Origin: Parafannyhessea umbonata
GTDB lineage: Bacteria > Actinomycetota > Coriobacteriia > Coriobacteriales > Atopobiaceae
DNA length: 64,000 nt
Assembly: GCF_900111255.1 (NCBI RefSeq)
Contig: NZ_FOGP01000001.1
Span: 1 to 64,000 of the forward strand
Reading direction: 5' to 3'
How positions within the stretch are numbered: the first letter of the stretch is position 1; every line of letters begins with the position of its first letter. Position numbers and translations under genes: made by a program. The notes below the pieces were generated by a model. The model worked only from the letters and a program-made list of their open reading frames with translations. It was not told where the DNA came from and made no database searches. Positions 7,615 through 15,431 of the stretch are shown one piece after another.

Positions 7615-8013
7615 ATGTCCAAGGTGAGCGAGGTTCGAGGGCTGGTGCGGGAGGGATGCTGCCAGCCCGTGCATCCCGAGACCGTCGACTGCGTGCGCGC
7701 CGCGATGCCCTGCGACACGGTGCTTGACGGGCTCGAGCAGCTCTTCAACGTGTTGGGTGACCGCACGCGCATTCGCATCCTGCTTGCCGTCTCGCAGCGC
7801 GAGATGTGCGTGCAGGACGTCGCGGCGCTGCTGGGGATGACCAAGAGCGCCGTCAGCCACCAGCTTGCGAACCTCAAGGACGCACGCCTCATCTCGTGCA
7901 GGCGAGAAGGGCGCGTTGTCTACTACTTCAGCGCGGACGACCACGTGAATCGCCTGATCGAGCTGGGGCTCGAGCATGCTGCCGGCAGCTGCCATGCGCC
8001 GCGCGCCATCTAG
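7615..8013 (+). CDS. ArsR/SmtB-family metal-sensing repressor
   Basis: The 132-residue protein has a winged helix (about residues 37-112) with recognition helix TKSAVSHQLANLKDA. The last helix carries D108-x-H110-x10-H121. This matches three of the four alpha-5 zinc ligands of CzrA/SmtB (D84, H86, H97); the fourth may come from S-C126-H127. The N-terminus is cysteine-rich (C15, C16, C26, C33). ATG 7615 follows GGGAG. The gene is followed by a ZIP transporter after 27 nt, and two operator-like repeats lie in front. Zinc sensing is the most likely role; cobalt or cadmium cannot be excluded. Confidence 0.88.
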   Translation: MSKVSEVRGLVREGCCQPVHPETVDCVRAAMPCDTVLDGLEQLFNVLGDRTRIRILLAVSQREMCVQDVAALLGMTKSAVSHQLANLKDARLISCRREGRVVYYFSADDHVNRLIELGLEHAAGSCHAPRAI

Positions 8014-8040
8014 GGACAAGACGAAAGAGGAACTAATACC

Positions 8041-8778
8041 ATGGCACTTCTCATCACCTTCCTTGCGGGAATCTCTATGGCGGTTGGCGCCGTCGTGGTG
8101 AAGTTCTCGAACAATCCGGAACGCGTCAGCCACATGTCGGTTGCGGTCGCGCTTGGTGCCATGGGAGCTCTTGTGGTGCTCGACCTTGGCCCCGAGGCAA
8201 TCGAGGCGACGGCGTACCATGGCGCGGTTCCCGCGATTCTGGTGGTTATCGTTGGGGCCGCGTTTCTGCTGGCGCTCGACCGCTTCATTCCCGACCACGA
8301 CGACGAGGATGCCCACAGTCGCCATGCCTCGCAGGACGACATCGCCATCCACATCGGCATCATGACGGTCCTCGCCCTGGTCATCCACAACCTCGTCGAG
8401 GGCATGACCATCTACGCGCTGTCGAGCGCCGACGTCGCGCAGGGCGCGTCCTATGCGCTGGGCGTGGGTCTGCACAACGTGCCCATGGGCATGCTCGTTT
8501 TCTCGACGCTTCGCCACGAAAGGCGCCGCGCGAAGGCCATCGCGCTGAGCGGCGCAATGCTGTCGACGCTCTTGGGCGGGGCCGTCATGGCGCTCATGAG
8601 CCCCATCATGACCGAGCCCGTCAGGGGCATGCTCACCTGCCTGGCCCTGGGCATGATCCTCTACATCGCCCTTGCCGAGTTGCTTCCGCGCGTGCTCAAG
8701 AATCGTCCCGTCTGGCTTTCGGGCATAAGCCTCACCGTCGGGGTCGCCCTCGTCTTCCTGGCGACGCGCATCGCATAG
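8041..8778 (+). CDS. ZIP-family metal transporter
   Basis: This 245-residue membrane protein has about eight hydrophobic segments and the ZIP signature residues in the fourth and fifth segments (VIHNLVEGM near residue 120 and GLHNVPMGM near 142). A His/Asp-rich loop (DHDDEDAHSRH, about residues 84-94) lies between the third and fourth segments, as in many zinc ZIPs. The family imports Zn2+ or other divalent ions, or in some bacteria equilibrates them. It is co-transcribed with the ArsR regulator. Having a ZIP under an ArsR repressor is unusual, because ArsR proteins typically derepress exporters when metal is high. Confidence 0.88.
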   Translation: MALLITFLAGISMAVGAVVVKFSNNPERVSHMSVAVALGAMGALVVLDLGPEAIEATAYHGAVPAILVVIVGAAFLLALDRFIPDHDDEDAHSRHASQDDIAIHIGIMTVLALVIHNLVEGMTIYALSSADVAQGASYALGVGLHNVPMGMLVFSTLRHERRRAKAIALSGAMLSTLLGGAVMALMSPIMTEPVRGMLTCLALGMILYIALAELLPRVLKNRPVWLSGISLTVGVALVFLATRIA

Positions 8779-8856
8779 GAAACGCAACGGAACGCGCATC
8801 GCAATCGCTTGCGTGGTACCTTCTTCGTGTCGCACATCAACCGAAGGAAGGTATGT

Positions 8857-9810
8857 ATGAGCTACAGGAATTCCAAGGTGGTCATCGTCGGGGCGGGCAA
8901 GGTTGGCTCCACCACAGCGTTTAGCATCATTAGCCAGGGGCTTTGCGAGGACGTCTGCCTGATTGACGTCAACCGCGAGCATGCCGTGGGCGAGGCCCTC
9001 GATATGAGCGATTCCATCTTCTTCATGCACCGCAACGTGAGCGTCCACGCGGGTGACTACGACGACTGCGCCGATGCCGACATCGTCATCATCACGGCTG
9101 CGGCGCCCATGCCCAAGGACTCGACCGACCGTCTGGAGATGCTCAAGCCGTCTCTGGGCGTGGTGCGCGAGGTGGTCCAGAAGGTTATGGCATCCGGCTT
9201 CGGCGGCATCTTCCTCGTGGTGTCGAACCCCGTCGACATCATGACCTATTACACGTGGAAGGTCTCGGGCCTACCTGCCCAGCGCGTCATCGGCAGCGGA
9301 ACCTACCTGGACACTGCGCGCCTCTCCCGTGCGCTCTCCGAGATGTACGACCTGGCGCCCGCGAGCGTCGAGGCCTACGTCCTGGGCGAGCACGGCGACT
9401 CCGAGATCGTCAGCTGGAACAGCGCGACCATCGGCGGCAAGCGCGTGGACGCGGTCATGCGCGACAACGCCGACCGCACCGCCGGCGTGACCCGCGAGGG
9501 CCTTCGCAAGCGCACGGTGCAGGCGGGATGGGACATCTTCAGCCGCAAGGGCAACACCTGCTATGGCATCGCGGCCTCCGCGACGGCCATCTGCAAGACC
9601 ATCCTGTTCGACGAGAACCGCATCGTGCCCGTCTCGGTGTACGTCGAGGGCCAGTACGGCATCGACGGCATCTACCTTTCTGTGCCGACCATCGTCGACC
9701 ACACGGGTGCCAAGGAGATCGTTGAGATCGACCTCGAGAAGGACGAGCTCGACGCGCTGAGGAAGTCTGCGGACCTCCTTGGCGCGTTCTACGACCGGCT
9801 CGACGCCTAG
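8857..9810 (+). CDS. L-lactate/L-2-hydroxyisocaproate dehydrogenase-type enzyme
   Basis: This NAD-dependent 2-hydroxyacid dehydrogenase (317 residues) has the Rossmann motif VGAGKVGS, the NAD-selecting Asp in LIDVN, R156 in LDTAR, and catalytic H179 in GEHGDSE. The substrate loop (residues 82-92, AAPMPKDSTDR) lacks the Gln that marks lactate dehydrogenase and the Arg that marks malate dehydrogenase. It is closer to L-2-hydroxyisocaproate dehydrogenases, which accept branched 2-oxoacids. ATG 8857 has AAGGAAGG upstream. It stands alone and is convergent with the MATE gene. Pyruvate reduction remains possible. Confidence 0.85.
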   Translation: MSYRNSKVVIVGAGKVGSTTAFSIISQGLCEDVCLIDVNREHAVGEALDMSDSIFFMHRNVSVHAGDYDDCADADIVIITAAAPMPKDSTDRLEMLKPSLGVVREVVQKVMASGFGGIFLVVSNPVDIMTYYTWKVSGLPAQRVIGSGTYLDTARLSRALSEMYDLAPASVEAYVLGEHGDSEIVSWNSATIGGKRVDAVMRDNADRTAGVTREGLRKRTVQAGWDIFSRKGNTCYGIAASATAICKTILFDENRIVPVSVYVEGQYGIDGIYLSVPTIVDHTGAKEIVEIDLEKDELDALRKSADLLGAFYDRLDA

Positions 9811-9838
9811 CTGTGGACAACGTGGCCGCGAGGCCTCG

Positions 9839-11236
9839 TTACTTGGCCTCTGCCTCAGGCGCCTGGCTCTTCTCCAAGAAGGCCAGGTGCCTCTTTTCGT
9901 CTCCCGCTAGCTCGTGCAGAACCGAAGCGGCCATGGGTACGGTCACCAGTCCGGTGATGAGGTCGGTCACTGGCTGGGAGATCTGTACGCCGGTGAGTCC
10001 CAGCGCATGCGAGAGGACCAGGACGACGGGCCCCAGCACCAGGCCCAGCCTGCAGGCGCCCAGAATGGTCGCTCGCCACATCTTGCCTGAGGTCTGGAGC
10101 AGGAAGTTGGTGATCATGGCCGCGCCCGTCAGCGGCATGGTGAAGCTCACCAGACGCAGCGTGAGCGTTCCCACCCTGACGACCTCGGGGTCGTTGCGGA
10201 AGAACCAGATGAGCTCGGGCGCAAAGACGCAGGTGAGGGTGCCGATGCACAGCACCGTGCCGAAGGCCACCTTGAGCGAGAAGAAGTAGCCCTCGCGGAT
10301 GCGGTCGTACTTCCTCGCACCCAGATTGAAGCCGATGACTGGCTGGAAGCCCTGCCCGATGGCAATCTGGACGTAGTTGCCGAAGCCCGTGATGCGCTGA
10401 ACGATGGCGATTGCCGCTACGGCCGCGTCGCCGAAGGGCTTGGCCGCGTTGTTGAGCAAGGTGGTTGCGACACCTAGCATGACCTGTCGCACGAACGAGG
10501 GGAAGCCGCCGTTGAAGACCTCGCGCGCCAGCGCGGGCGTGAGCTGCACGTAGCGGGGCGAGAGCTTGGTCAGGCCGCTCTTGATCATGGCGCGCAGGAG
10601 CAGGCAGAAGCCTATGAACTCGCAGATGATGGTCGACAGGGCGCTGCCCGCGATGCCCAGGCCCACACCGAACACGAGGATGGGCGTCAGCAGCATGTTC
10701 AGCACGGCGCCGGTCATGATCGCGTACATGGAGTGGGATGCCTCGCCCTCGAAGCGCATCTGCATGTTGAGCATGAGCGACGCGCACATCCAGGGCGCGC
10801 CGATCAGGATGATGCCGATGAAGGTCTTCGCGTAGGGGAGGATCGTCTGGGTCGAGCCCGAGATCAGGCAGAGGGGCTCCAGGAAGACATGGCCAAGAAT
10901 CGCTATCAGGAGGCCAAGGAGAAGTGCCGCGGCCAGGCCCGTCGAGCTCATCACGTTCGCACGCTCGTTCTGCTTGGAGCCCAGGTAGCGCGAGATGGCG
11001 TTGCCGGTGCCCTGACCCAGGAAGAACCCGGCGGCCTGGATCGTGGTCATGGCCACGAAGGAGACCCCGACGGCGCCCGAGGCGGCCGTGTTGATGTGCC
11101 CCACGAAGAACGTGTCGGAGATGTTGTAGATGGCCGTCACGAGGTTTGACGCAAGGGCGGGAAGCGCAAGCGATATGACAAGGGGCTTTACGGGTCGCTC
11201 GGTCATTTCCTGATACTTGGTGCCGTACTTCTGCAT
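9839..11236 (-). CDS. MATE-family multidrug/cation efflux transporter
   Basis: The 465-residue integral membrane protein has about twelve hydrophobic helices in two homologous halves. The first opens with VISLALPALASNLVTAIYNISDTFFVGH, split here into its recognisable parts: LALPALASN and YNISDTFFVG. FLGQGTGNAISRYLGS and the second-half GFQPVIGFNLGARKYDR are typical of DinF/NorM-type pumps. These exchange drugs or organic cations for H+ or Na+. ATG 11236 has GAGGGATGC in front; an internal ATG at 11206 has a poorly spaced site. The substrate cannot be told from the sequence. Confidence 0.88.
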   Translation of the reverse strand: MQKYGTKYQEMTERPVKPLVISLALPALASNLVTAIYNISDTFFVGHINTAASGAVGVSFVAMTTIQAAGFFLGQGTGNAISRYLGSKQNERANVMSSTGLAAALLLGLLIAILGHVFLEPLCLISGSTQTILPYAKTFIGIILIGAPWMCASLMLNMQMRFEGEASHSMYAIMTGAVLNMLLTPILVFGVGLGIAGSALSTIICEFIGFCLLLRAMIKSGLTKLSPRYVQLTPALAREVFNGGFPSFVRQVMLGVATTLLNNAAKPFGDAAVAAIAIVQRITGFGNYVQIAIGQGFQPVIGFNLGARKYDRIREGYFFSLKVAFGTVLCIGTLTCVFAPELIWFFRNDPEVVRVGTLTLRLVSFTMPLTGAAMITNFLLQTSGKMWRATILGACRLGLVLGPVVLVLSHALGLTGVQISQPVTDLITGLVTVPMAASVLHELAGDEKRHLAFLEKSQAPEAEAK

Positions 11237-11476
11237 GCATCCCTCGGTTCTGTTCCGGCCTCACTCTCGCTTCGACTTATACACCACCCTTGTTCGAGGC
11301 GGCCTACGGCGCGAACGCCATGCACCTCTCGTCCACAATGCCGGTGGGCGCCGCCGCGCGCTTCTGGGGCGGAGGCGTTTTTTGGGAACGGGGTCTCGTG
11401 GCGGGGTTGGTGGGTACCCTAGTGGTTAGGGCCGCCTTTGCGGCGAAGAAACGCTCGCCACGGGAGGTTGCGGGTC

Positions 11477-12514
11477 ATGCCAGACAGAATCGTTACGCTC
11501 GCCTACATCGGCAACGGGAAGAGCACCAATCGCTACCACGCCCCGTTCGTCCTGGACAGGCCCGACGAGTTCCGCATTAAGACCATTCAGGCCAGGCACG
11601 TCGACCATTCCTCCTGGGATGCCTTGCCTGGCGTTCGCTACACCACCAACGTGGAGGACGTCCTGGGCGATCCCGAGGTGGACGTAGTCGAGGTGACCAC
11701 TCCCTCCGCCCTGCACTACGAGATGGCGAAGATGGTCCTTGAGGCCGGGAAGAGCGTCGTCGTCGACAAGCCCTTCGCCGCGAGCTACGACCAGGCGGCC
11801 GAGCTCTTCGAGCTGGCGAGCGAGCGCGGCCTCATGGTCCAGTGCTATCAGAACCGCCGCTTCGACTCGGACTACCTCACGGCGAGGGCGGTCGTTGCGT
11901 CGGGCAGGCTGGGGCGCGTCTTCGAGGTGGTGACGAGCTACGACTACTATCGCCCCTGGCAGAAGGAGGGGCAGCGTCTTGACGTGGTGACCAGCGCCGC
12001 CTTCGAGCATGCCACGCACTGCGTCGACCAGCTCATCGACTGGTTCGGGATTCCAGACCGCAGCCATGCCGACCTGCGCCAGCTGCAGGGCGCGGGCATG
12101 GCAAACGACTACTTCGACTTCGACCTGTACTACGACGACCGGGGCCTCAAGTGCACGGCCCACTCCAACTACCTGAGCGCAATCCAGCGGCCGAGCTTCG
12201 AGGTCTATGGGACTAAGGGCTGCTTCATCAAGGTTCAGAAAGACCAGCAGGAGCGTGACCTCAAGCACTTCTATCTGCCCGTTGGCCATGACGACTTTGG
12301 CTTGGACGCTCCAGAGCAGTACGGTCTGCTCCGCTGCTACGACGACGAGGGGGCCTTCCACGAGGAGCGCGTCCCCACGGTGCGCAGCAGCTATGCGCGC
12401 TGGTATGACGCCCTGTACCGGACCGTGGTCGAGGGTTCCCCGCAGCTCGTGAAGCCCGAGGAGACCTTGGCCCAGATGCGAATCCTGGAAGACGGCGTCA
12501 GCCGGTTGAGCTAA
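11477..12514 (+). CDS. Gfo/Idh/MocA-family oxidoreductase
   Basis: The 345-residue protein has an N-terminal NAD(P)-binding fold starting TLAYIGNGKSTNRYH. It carries the family motif GKSVVVDKPFA (E/D-K-P, about residues 90-100) and a C-terminal dimerisation domain. The N-terminal glycine motif is unusual (GNGKS rather than GxGxxG), as in the Gfo/Idh members of the YhhX/YdgJ type. Substrates are generally sugars or cyclitols. ATG 11477 follows GGGAGG. The gene is single, divergent from the MATE gene across about 240 bp in which I see no clear regulatory site. Confidence 0.82.
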   Translation: MPDRIVTLAYIGNGKSTNRYHAPFVLDRPDEFRIKTIQARHVDHSSWDALPGVRYTTNVEDVLGDPEVDVVEVTTPSALHYEMAKMVLEAGKSVVVDKPFAASYDQAAELFELASERGLMVQCYQNRRFDSDYLTARAVVASGRLGRVFEVVTSYDYYRPWQKEGQRLDVVTSAAFEHATHCVDQLIDWFGIPDRSHADLRQLQGAGMANDYFDFDLYYDDRGLKCTAHSNYLSAIQRPSFEVYGTKGCFIKVQKDQQERDLKHFYLPVGHDDFGLDAPEQYGLLRCYDDEGAFHEERVPTVRSSYARWYDALYRTVVEGSPQLVKPEETLAQMRILEDGVSRLS

Positions 12515-12526
12515 GGCGGAAGGGCC

Positions 12527-12564
12527 AAAAAAGGGGCCTCCCGAAGACCTCTTCGGGAGGCCCC
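12527..12564. terminator. Strong terminator of purH, also separating the convergent gene
   Basis: Positions 12533-12547 and 12550-12564 form a perfect 15-bp stem (GGGGCCTCCCGAAGA arm). On the minus strand it is followed by six T residues (12532-12527), so it is an intrinsic terminator for purH. It also sits 19 nt past the stop of the convergent oxidoreductase gene. Confidence 0.9.
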
Positions 12565-12590
12565 TGCCGTTCAGGCCTGCGGGCCCGCGA

Positions 12591-13769
12591 TTAGTGGTGG
12601 AAGAGACGCATGCCGGTGAAGGCCATGGCCATGCCGTACTTGTCGGCGGTCTCGATCACGTTGTCGTCGCGGATGGAGCCACCTGGCTCGGCGATGTACT
12701 TGACGCCGGACTTGTGGGCGCGCTCGACGTTGTCGCCGAAGGGGAAGAACGCGTCGGATCCCAGGGTGACGTCGTCGAGCTTGGCGATCCAGGCCTTCTT
12801 CTCGTCCATGGTGAGGACCTCGGGCTTGGTCGCGAACCACTTCTGCCACTCGCCCTCGGCCAGCACGTCGTCGTGCTCCTCCGAGATGTAGACGTCGATG
12901 GAGTTGTCGCGGTTGGCGCGGCGGATGCCGTCGACAAACTGCAGACCCAGCACCTTGGGGTGCTGGCGCAGCCACCAGGTGTCGGCCTTGTTGCCGGCGA
13001 GGCGGGTGCAGTGGACGCGGCTCTGCTGGCCGGCGCCGACGCCGATGGTCTGGCCGCCCTTCACGTAGCAGACGGAGTTGGACTGCGTGTACTTGAGGGT
13101 GATGAGGCTCACGATCATGTCGATCTTGGCGGACTCGGGGATCTCCTTGTTCTTGGTCACGACGTTGGAGAGGAGCTCGTCGTCGATCTTGAAGAAGTTA
13201 TGCCCCTGCTCGAAGGTGATGCCGAAGACATCCTTGGTCTCAATCTCGGCGCAGACGTAGTCGGGGTCGATCTGGACGACGTTGTACCTGCCGCCCTTCT
13301 TGGAGCGCAGGATCTCGAGCGCCTCGTCGGTGTAGCCCGGCGCGATGATGCCGTCGGAGACCTCGTGCTTGATGTAGCGGGCGACGCGTGCGTCGCAGAC
13401 GTCGGACAGGGCCGCCCAGTCGCCGTAGGAACTCATGCGGTCCGCGCCACGAGCGCGGATGTAGGCGCAGGCGATGGGGGAGAGCTCGCCCTCGTCGTCG
13501 ACGAAGTAGATCTTCTTGTCGGTCTCGGTCAGGGGCAGGCCGACTGCGGCGCCGGCGGGCGAGACGTGCTTGAAGGACGCGGCTGCGGGAAGGCCGGTGG
13601 CCTCCTTGAGCTCGCGCACCAGCTGCCAGGAGTTGAGGGCGTCCAGGAAGTTGATGTAGCCGGGCTTGCCGGACAGGACGGTGACAGGCAGGTCGGAGCC
13701 GTCCTTCATGAAGATGCGGGAGGGCTTCTGGTTGGGGTTGCATCCGTACTTGAGCTGAAGCTCGTTCAC
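12591..13769 (-). CDS. purH: AICAR transformylase (stand-alone PurH C-terminal domain)
   Basis: This 392-residue enzyme transfers a formyl group from 10-formyl-THF to AICAR to give FAICAR, the ninth step of purine synthesis. Only the transformylase half of bifunctional PurH is present. The catalytic Lys-His pair is K67-H68 in FKHVSPAG, and NSVCYVKGGQTIGVGAGQQSR holds the typical glycine-rich segment (motif GQTIGVGAGQQSR). The IMP cyclohydrolase half is missing and replaced by a separate PurO-type protein encoded 22 nt upstream. The start is GTG 13769 with AAAGGAGCC upstream. The operon lies behind a ZTP riboswitch. Confidence 0.93.
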   Translation of the reverse strand: MNELQLKYGCNPNQKPSRIFMKDGSDLPVTVLSGKPGYINFLDALNSWQLVRELKEATGLPAAASFKHVSPAGAAVGLPLTETDKKIYFVDDEGELSPIACAYIRARGADRMSSYGDWAALSDVCDARVARYIKHEVSDGIIAPGYTDEALEILRSKKGGRYNVVQIDPDYVCAEIETKDVFGITFEQGHNFFKIDDELLSNVVTKNKEIPESAKIDMIVSLITLKYTQSNSVCYVKGGQTIGVGAGQQSRVHCTRLAGNKADTWWLRQHPKVLGLQFVDGIRRANRDNSIDVYISEEHDDVLAEGEWQKWFATKPEVLTMDEKKAWIAKLDDVTLGSDAFFPFGDNVERAHKSGVKYIAEPGGSIRDDNVIETADKYGMAMAFTGMRLFHH

Positions 13770-13791
13770 GATGGCTCCTTTCGCGTGGGGG

Positions 13792-14433
13792 CTAGTCGCC
13801 CAGGTTCTTGTTGTAGATGCGGACGTCTTCGCCGACCTTGGCGTAGAGCGAGACCTTGTTGTCCTCGTTGAGCGCGGCCCAGACCTCGTCGGGCTCGGGC
13901 ATGCTCACCTCGACGGGCTCGCCGGCGAAGGTCGGCAGCGGGTTGCCGTCTCCCTGGTAGGTGCTGATGAAGTAGCCACGGTCCTTCTCGACGCCCTCGT
14001 AGGCGAAGAAGTTGCGCTGGCAGCGGTTGGAGCCGTCGTGCTGGTTCTTGAGGATGGAGATCTCGAACGAGCCGTCGGCGTTGATGATCGCGCTGATGCG
14101 CGGCGTCCAGTTGGGCTCGTCGGGCTCGTACTCGCGGGCCATGCAGCCGTCGCGGAAACTGCCCCTCTGGACGATGGTGTCGGTCTGGTCGCCGTTGGTC
14201 ACGACCAGCGCGTCGCCCATGGTGCGCACGGGGTGGTAGATAATGAGCGAGGGGTCCTCGAGCCTTGAGGGGTCGTGCGCCTCGGTCATGATGCCGTCCT
14301 CGGTCTTGGTGAAGACGCGGTTGCGGCTGTTTGCGCTGCGGCCCATGATCCAGTAGTAGACGCGGTCCTTGCCGACGACGATGCCGCGGCCGGGGTAGGG
14401 GTTGGTTCTCAAGAGCTCGATCAGGTCCTGCAT
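13792..14433 (-). CDS. purO: PurO-type IMP cyclohydrolase
   Basis: The 213-residue protein matches the archaeal-type IMP cyclohydrolase family, which closes FAICAR to IMP. Diagnostic segments are LLRTNPYPGRGIVVG, YWIMGRSANSRNRVF, DPSLIIYHPVR and VTNGDQTDTI. It lies in one operon with the stand-alone AICAR transformylase, so together they do the job of bifunctional PurH. ATG 14433 (MQDLIELL) has AAGGGAGACC upstream. This protein type is known from archaea and some anaerobic bacteria; its origin here by transfer is an inference. Confidence 0.9.
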   Translation of the reverse strand: MQDLIELLRTNPYPGRGIVVGKDRVYYWIMGRSANSRNRVFTKTEDGIMTEAHDPSRLEDPSLIIYHPVRTMGDALVVTNGDQTDTIVQRGSFRDGCMAREYEPDEPNWTPRISAIINADGSFEISILKNQHDGSNRCQRNFFAYEGVEKDRGYFISTYQGDGNPLPTFAGEPVEVSMPEPDEVWAALNEDNKVSLYAKVGEDVRIYNKNLGD

Positions 14434-14474
14434 GGTCTCCCTTTCCTGACGGCGCATTCCAGGAGTGCCTGCAT

Positions 14475-14585
14475 AAAAAGAGGCAAGGCACCTCTTGTGG
14501 ATGCGCTTGCCCAGACGGTCGGCGGTATGGTCTCACGCTGCTTCCCCGTGGTGATCCACGATTATCCGTCAGTAACAGCGCGTTC
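14475..14585 (-). ncRNA. ZTP (pfl-motif) riboswitch with terminator
   Basis: On the minus strand the leader of purO-purH has the parts of the ZTP aptamer: P1 arms CGCTG/CAGCG (14580-14576, 14540-14536), an internal TTACTGACGG segment, a CGTGG/CCACG hairpin followed by GGGGAAGC, and the conserved GCCGACCGTCTGGGCA block (14523-14508). The downstream terminator can use the aptamer's own GGGCAAG (14512-14506) paired with CTTGCC (14487-14482), followed by TCTTTTT; a competing AAGAGG/CCTCTT stem exists too. Binding of ZMP or ZTP would sequester GGGCA and turn the operon on. ZMP is AICAR, the substrate of PurH. Confidence 0.88.
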
Positions 14586-14658
14586 CTAACAACAAGACTT
14601 TAGCACGCCGGCGGCGTGCCGCTCCCCCCGAATGAGGGCGCGGCCACGAGCTCTCCAG

Positions 14659-14681
14659 GAACGGGCGGCTTTCGCCCGTTC
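14659..14681 (+). other. Perfect 9-bp hairpin before the ydjM-like promoter
   Basis: GAACGGGCG and CGCCCGTTC (14659-14667 and 14673-14681) form a perfect stem with a 5-nt loop. It lies just upstream of a TATACT -10 element (14696-14701) of the next gene. It could be an operator or a terminator remnant; nothing decides between these. Confidence 0.35.
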
Positions 14682-14787
14682 GACCATGCGCCCGCTATAC
14701 TTGCAGGGATTTGAGGACGGCATGGGCCGCCCGCCTCCGGCTCCGCCGGTGCGCGGGGCGAGGCAAAAACGGAGGAGAAGGGCCTGC

Positions 14788-15429
14788 ATGACGGGAAAGA
14801 CGCACATTATGGTCGGGACGGCTGCGGCGCTGGCACTCGTGCCGCTCTCGCAGCCCGTCGCCTCGTGTCTCCCCTTTGCGATCGGCGGCGTCATGGGCTC
14901 CCTGGCGCCGGACACCGACATCGGCACGAGCGAGGGGAGCCGAGAGCTTCGTCGCGTCTGGGCGGGACTGTTCGTGGTCCTGGCCTCCGCGCTCGTGGCC
15001 GACGCCGTGCTTGGCACGGGCGTCTGCGACTACGCCCGCACGCACGTGGGCCTCGAGCAGCTTGCTGGTCTGGCGACGCTCGTGGCCGTGTTCGCGCTGG
15101 GGCGTGCCTCGGGCCATCGCGGCTTCTCGCACTCCGTGGTGGCGCTCGCGGCGTCGACCCTCGCGCTCAGGCTCGCCTATCCGCTGCTTGCGACTCCCTT
15201 TGCGATGGGATATGCGTCCCATCTGCTGCTCGATCTGCTGAACAAGAAGGACCAGCGCCTGTTCTGGCCCCTGGGCCGCGGCGTCTCGCTGGGCGCGTGC
15301 AAGGCCAGCGGCGTCGCCGACGCGCTGCTGTGCCTGGCGGGCTTTCTTGTCTGCCTCGTGCTGGTGCTGCTGCACCTGGACATCCTGCCGGGGGCCCTGG
15401 GAAGCCTGGCTGGCCTGCGGCTGCGCTAG
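14788..15429 (+). CDS. YdjM-like membrane-bound metal-dependent hydrolase (DUF457)
   Basis: The 213-residue membrane protein has about five hydrophobic segments and the family's putative metal motifs: N-terminal GKTHIMVG, LAPDTDIG (about residues 36-43), GHRGFSHS (about 110-117) and YASHLLLDLLN (about 142-152). The family is called inner-membrane metal-dependent hydrolase; E. coli YdjM is LexA-regulated. No LexA box is seen here. ATG 14788 has a GGAGGAGAAGGG region upstream, and a TATACT -10 lies at 14696-14701. The substrate is unknown. It converges with the esterase gene after 2 bp. Confidence 0.82.
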   Translation: MTGKTHIMVGTAAALALVPLSQPVASCLPFAIGGVMGSLAPDTDIGTSEGSRELRRVWAGLFVVLASALVADAVLGTGVCDYARTHVGLEQLAGLATLVAVFALGRASGHRGFSHSVVALAASTLALRLAYPLLATPFAMGYASHLLLDLLNKKDQRLFWPLGRGVSLGACKASGVADALLCLAGFLVCLVLVLLHLDILPGALGSLAGLRLR

Positions 15430-15431
15430 GC

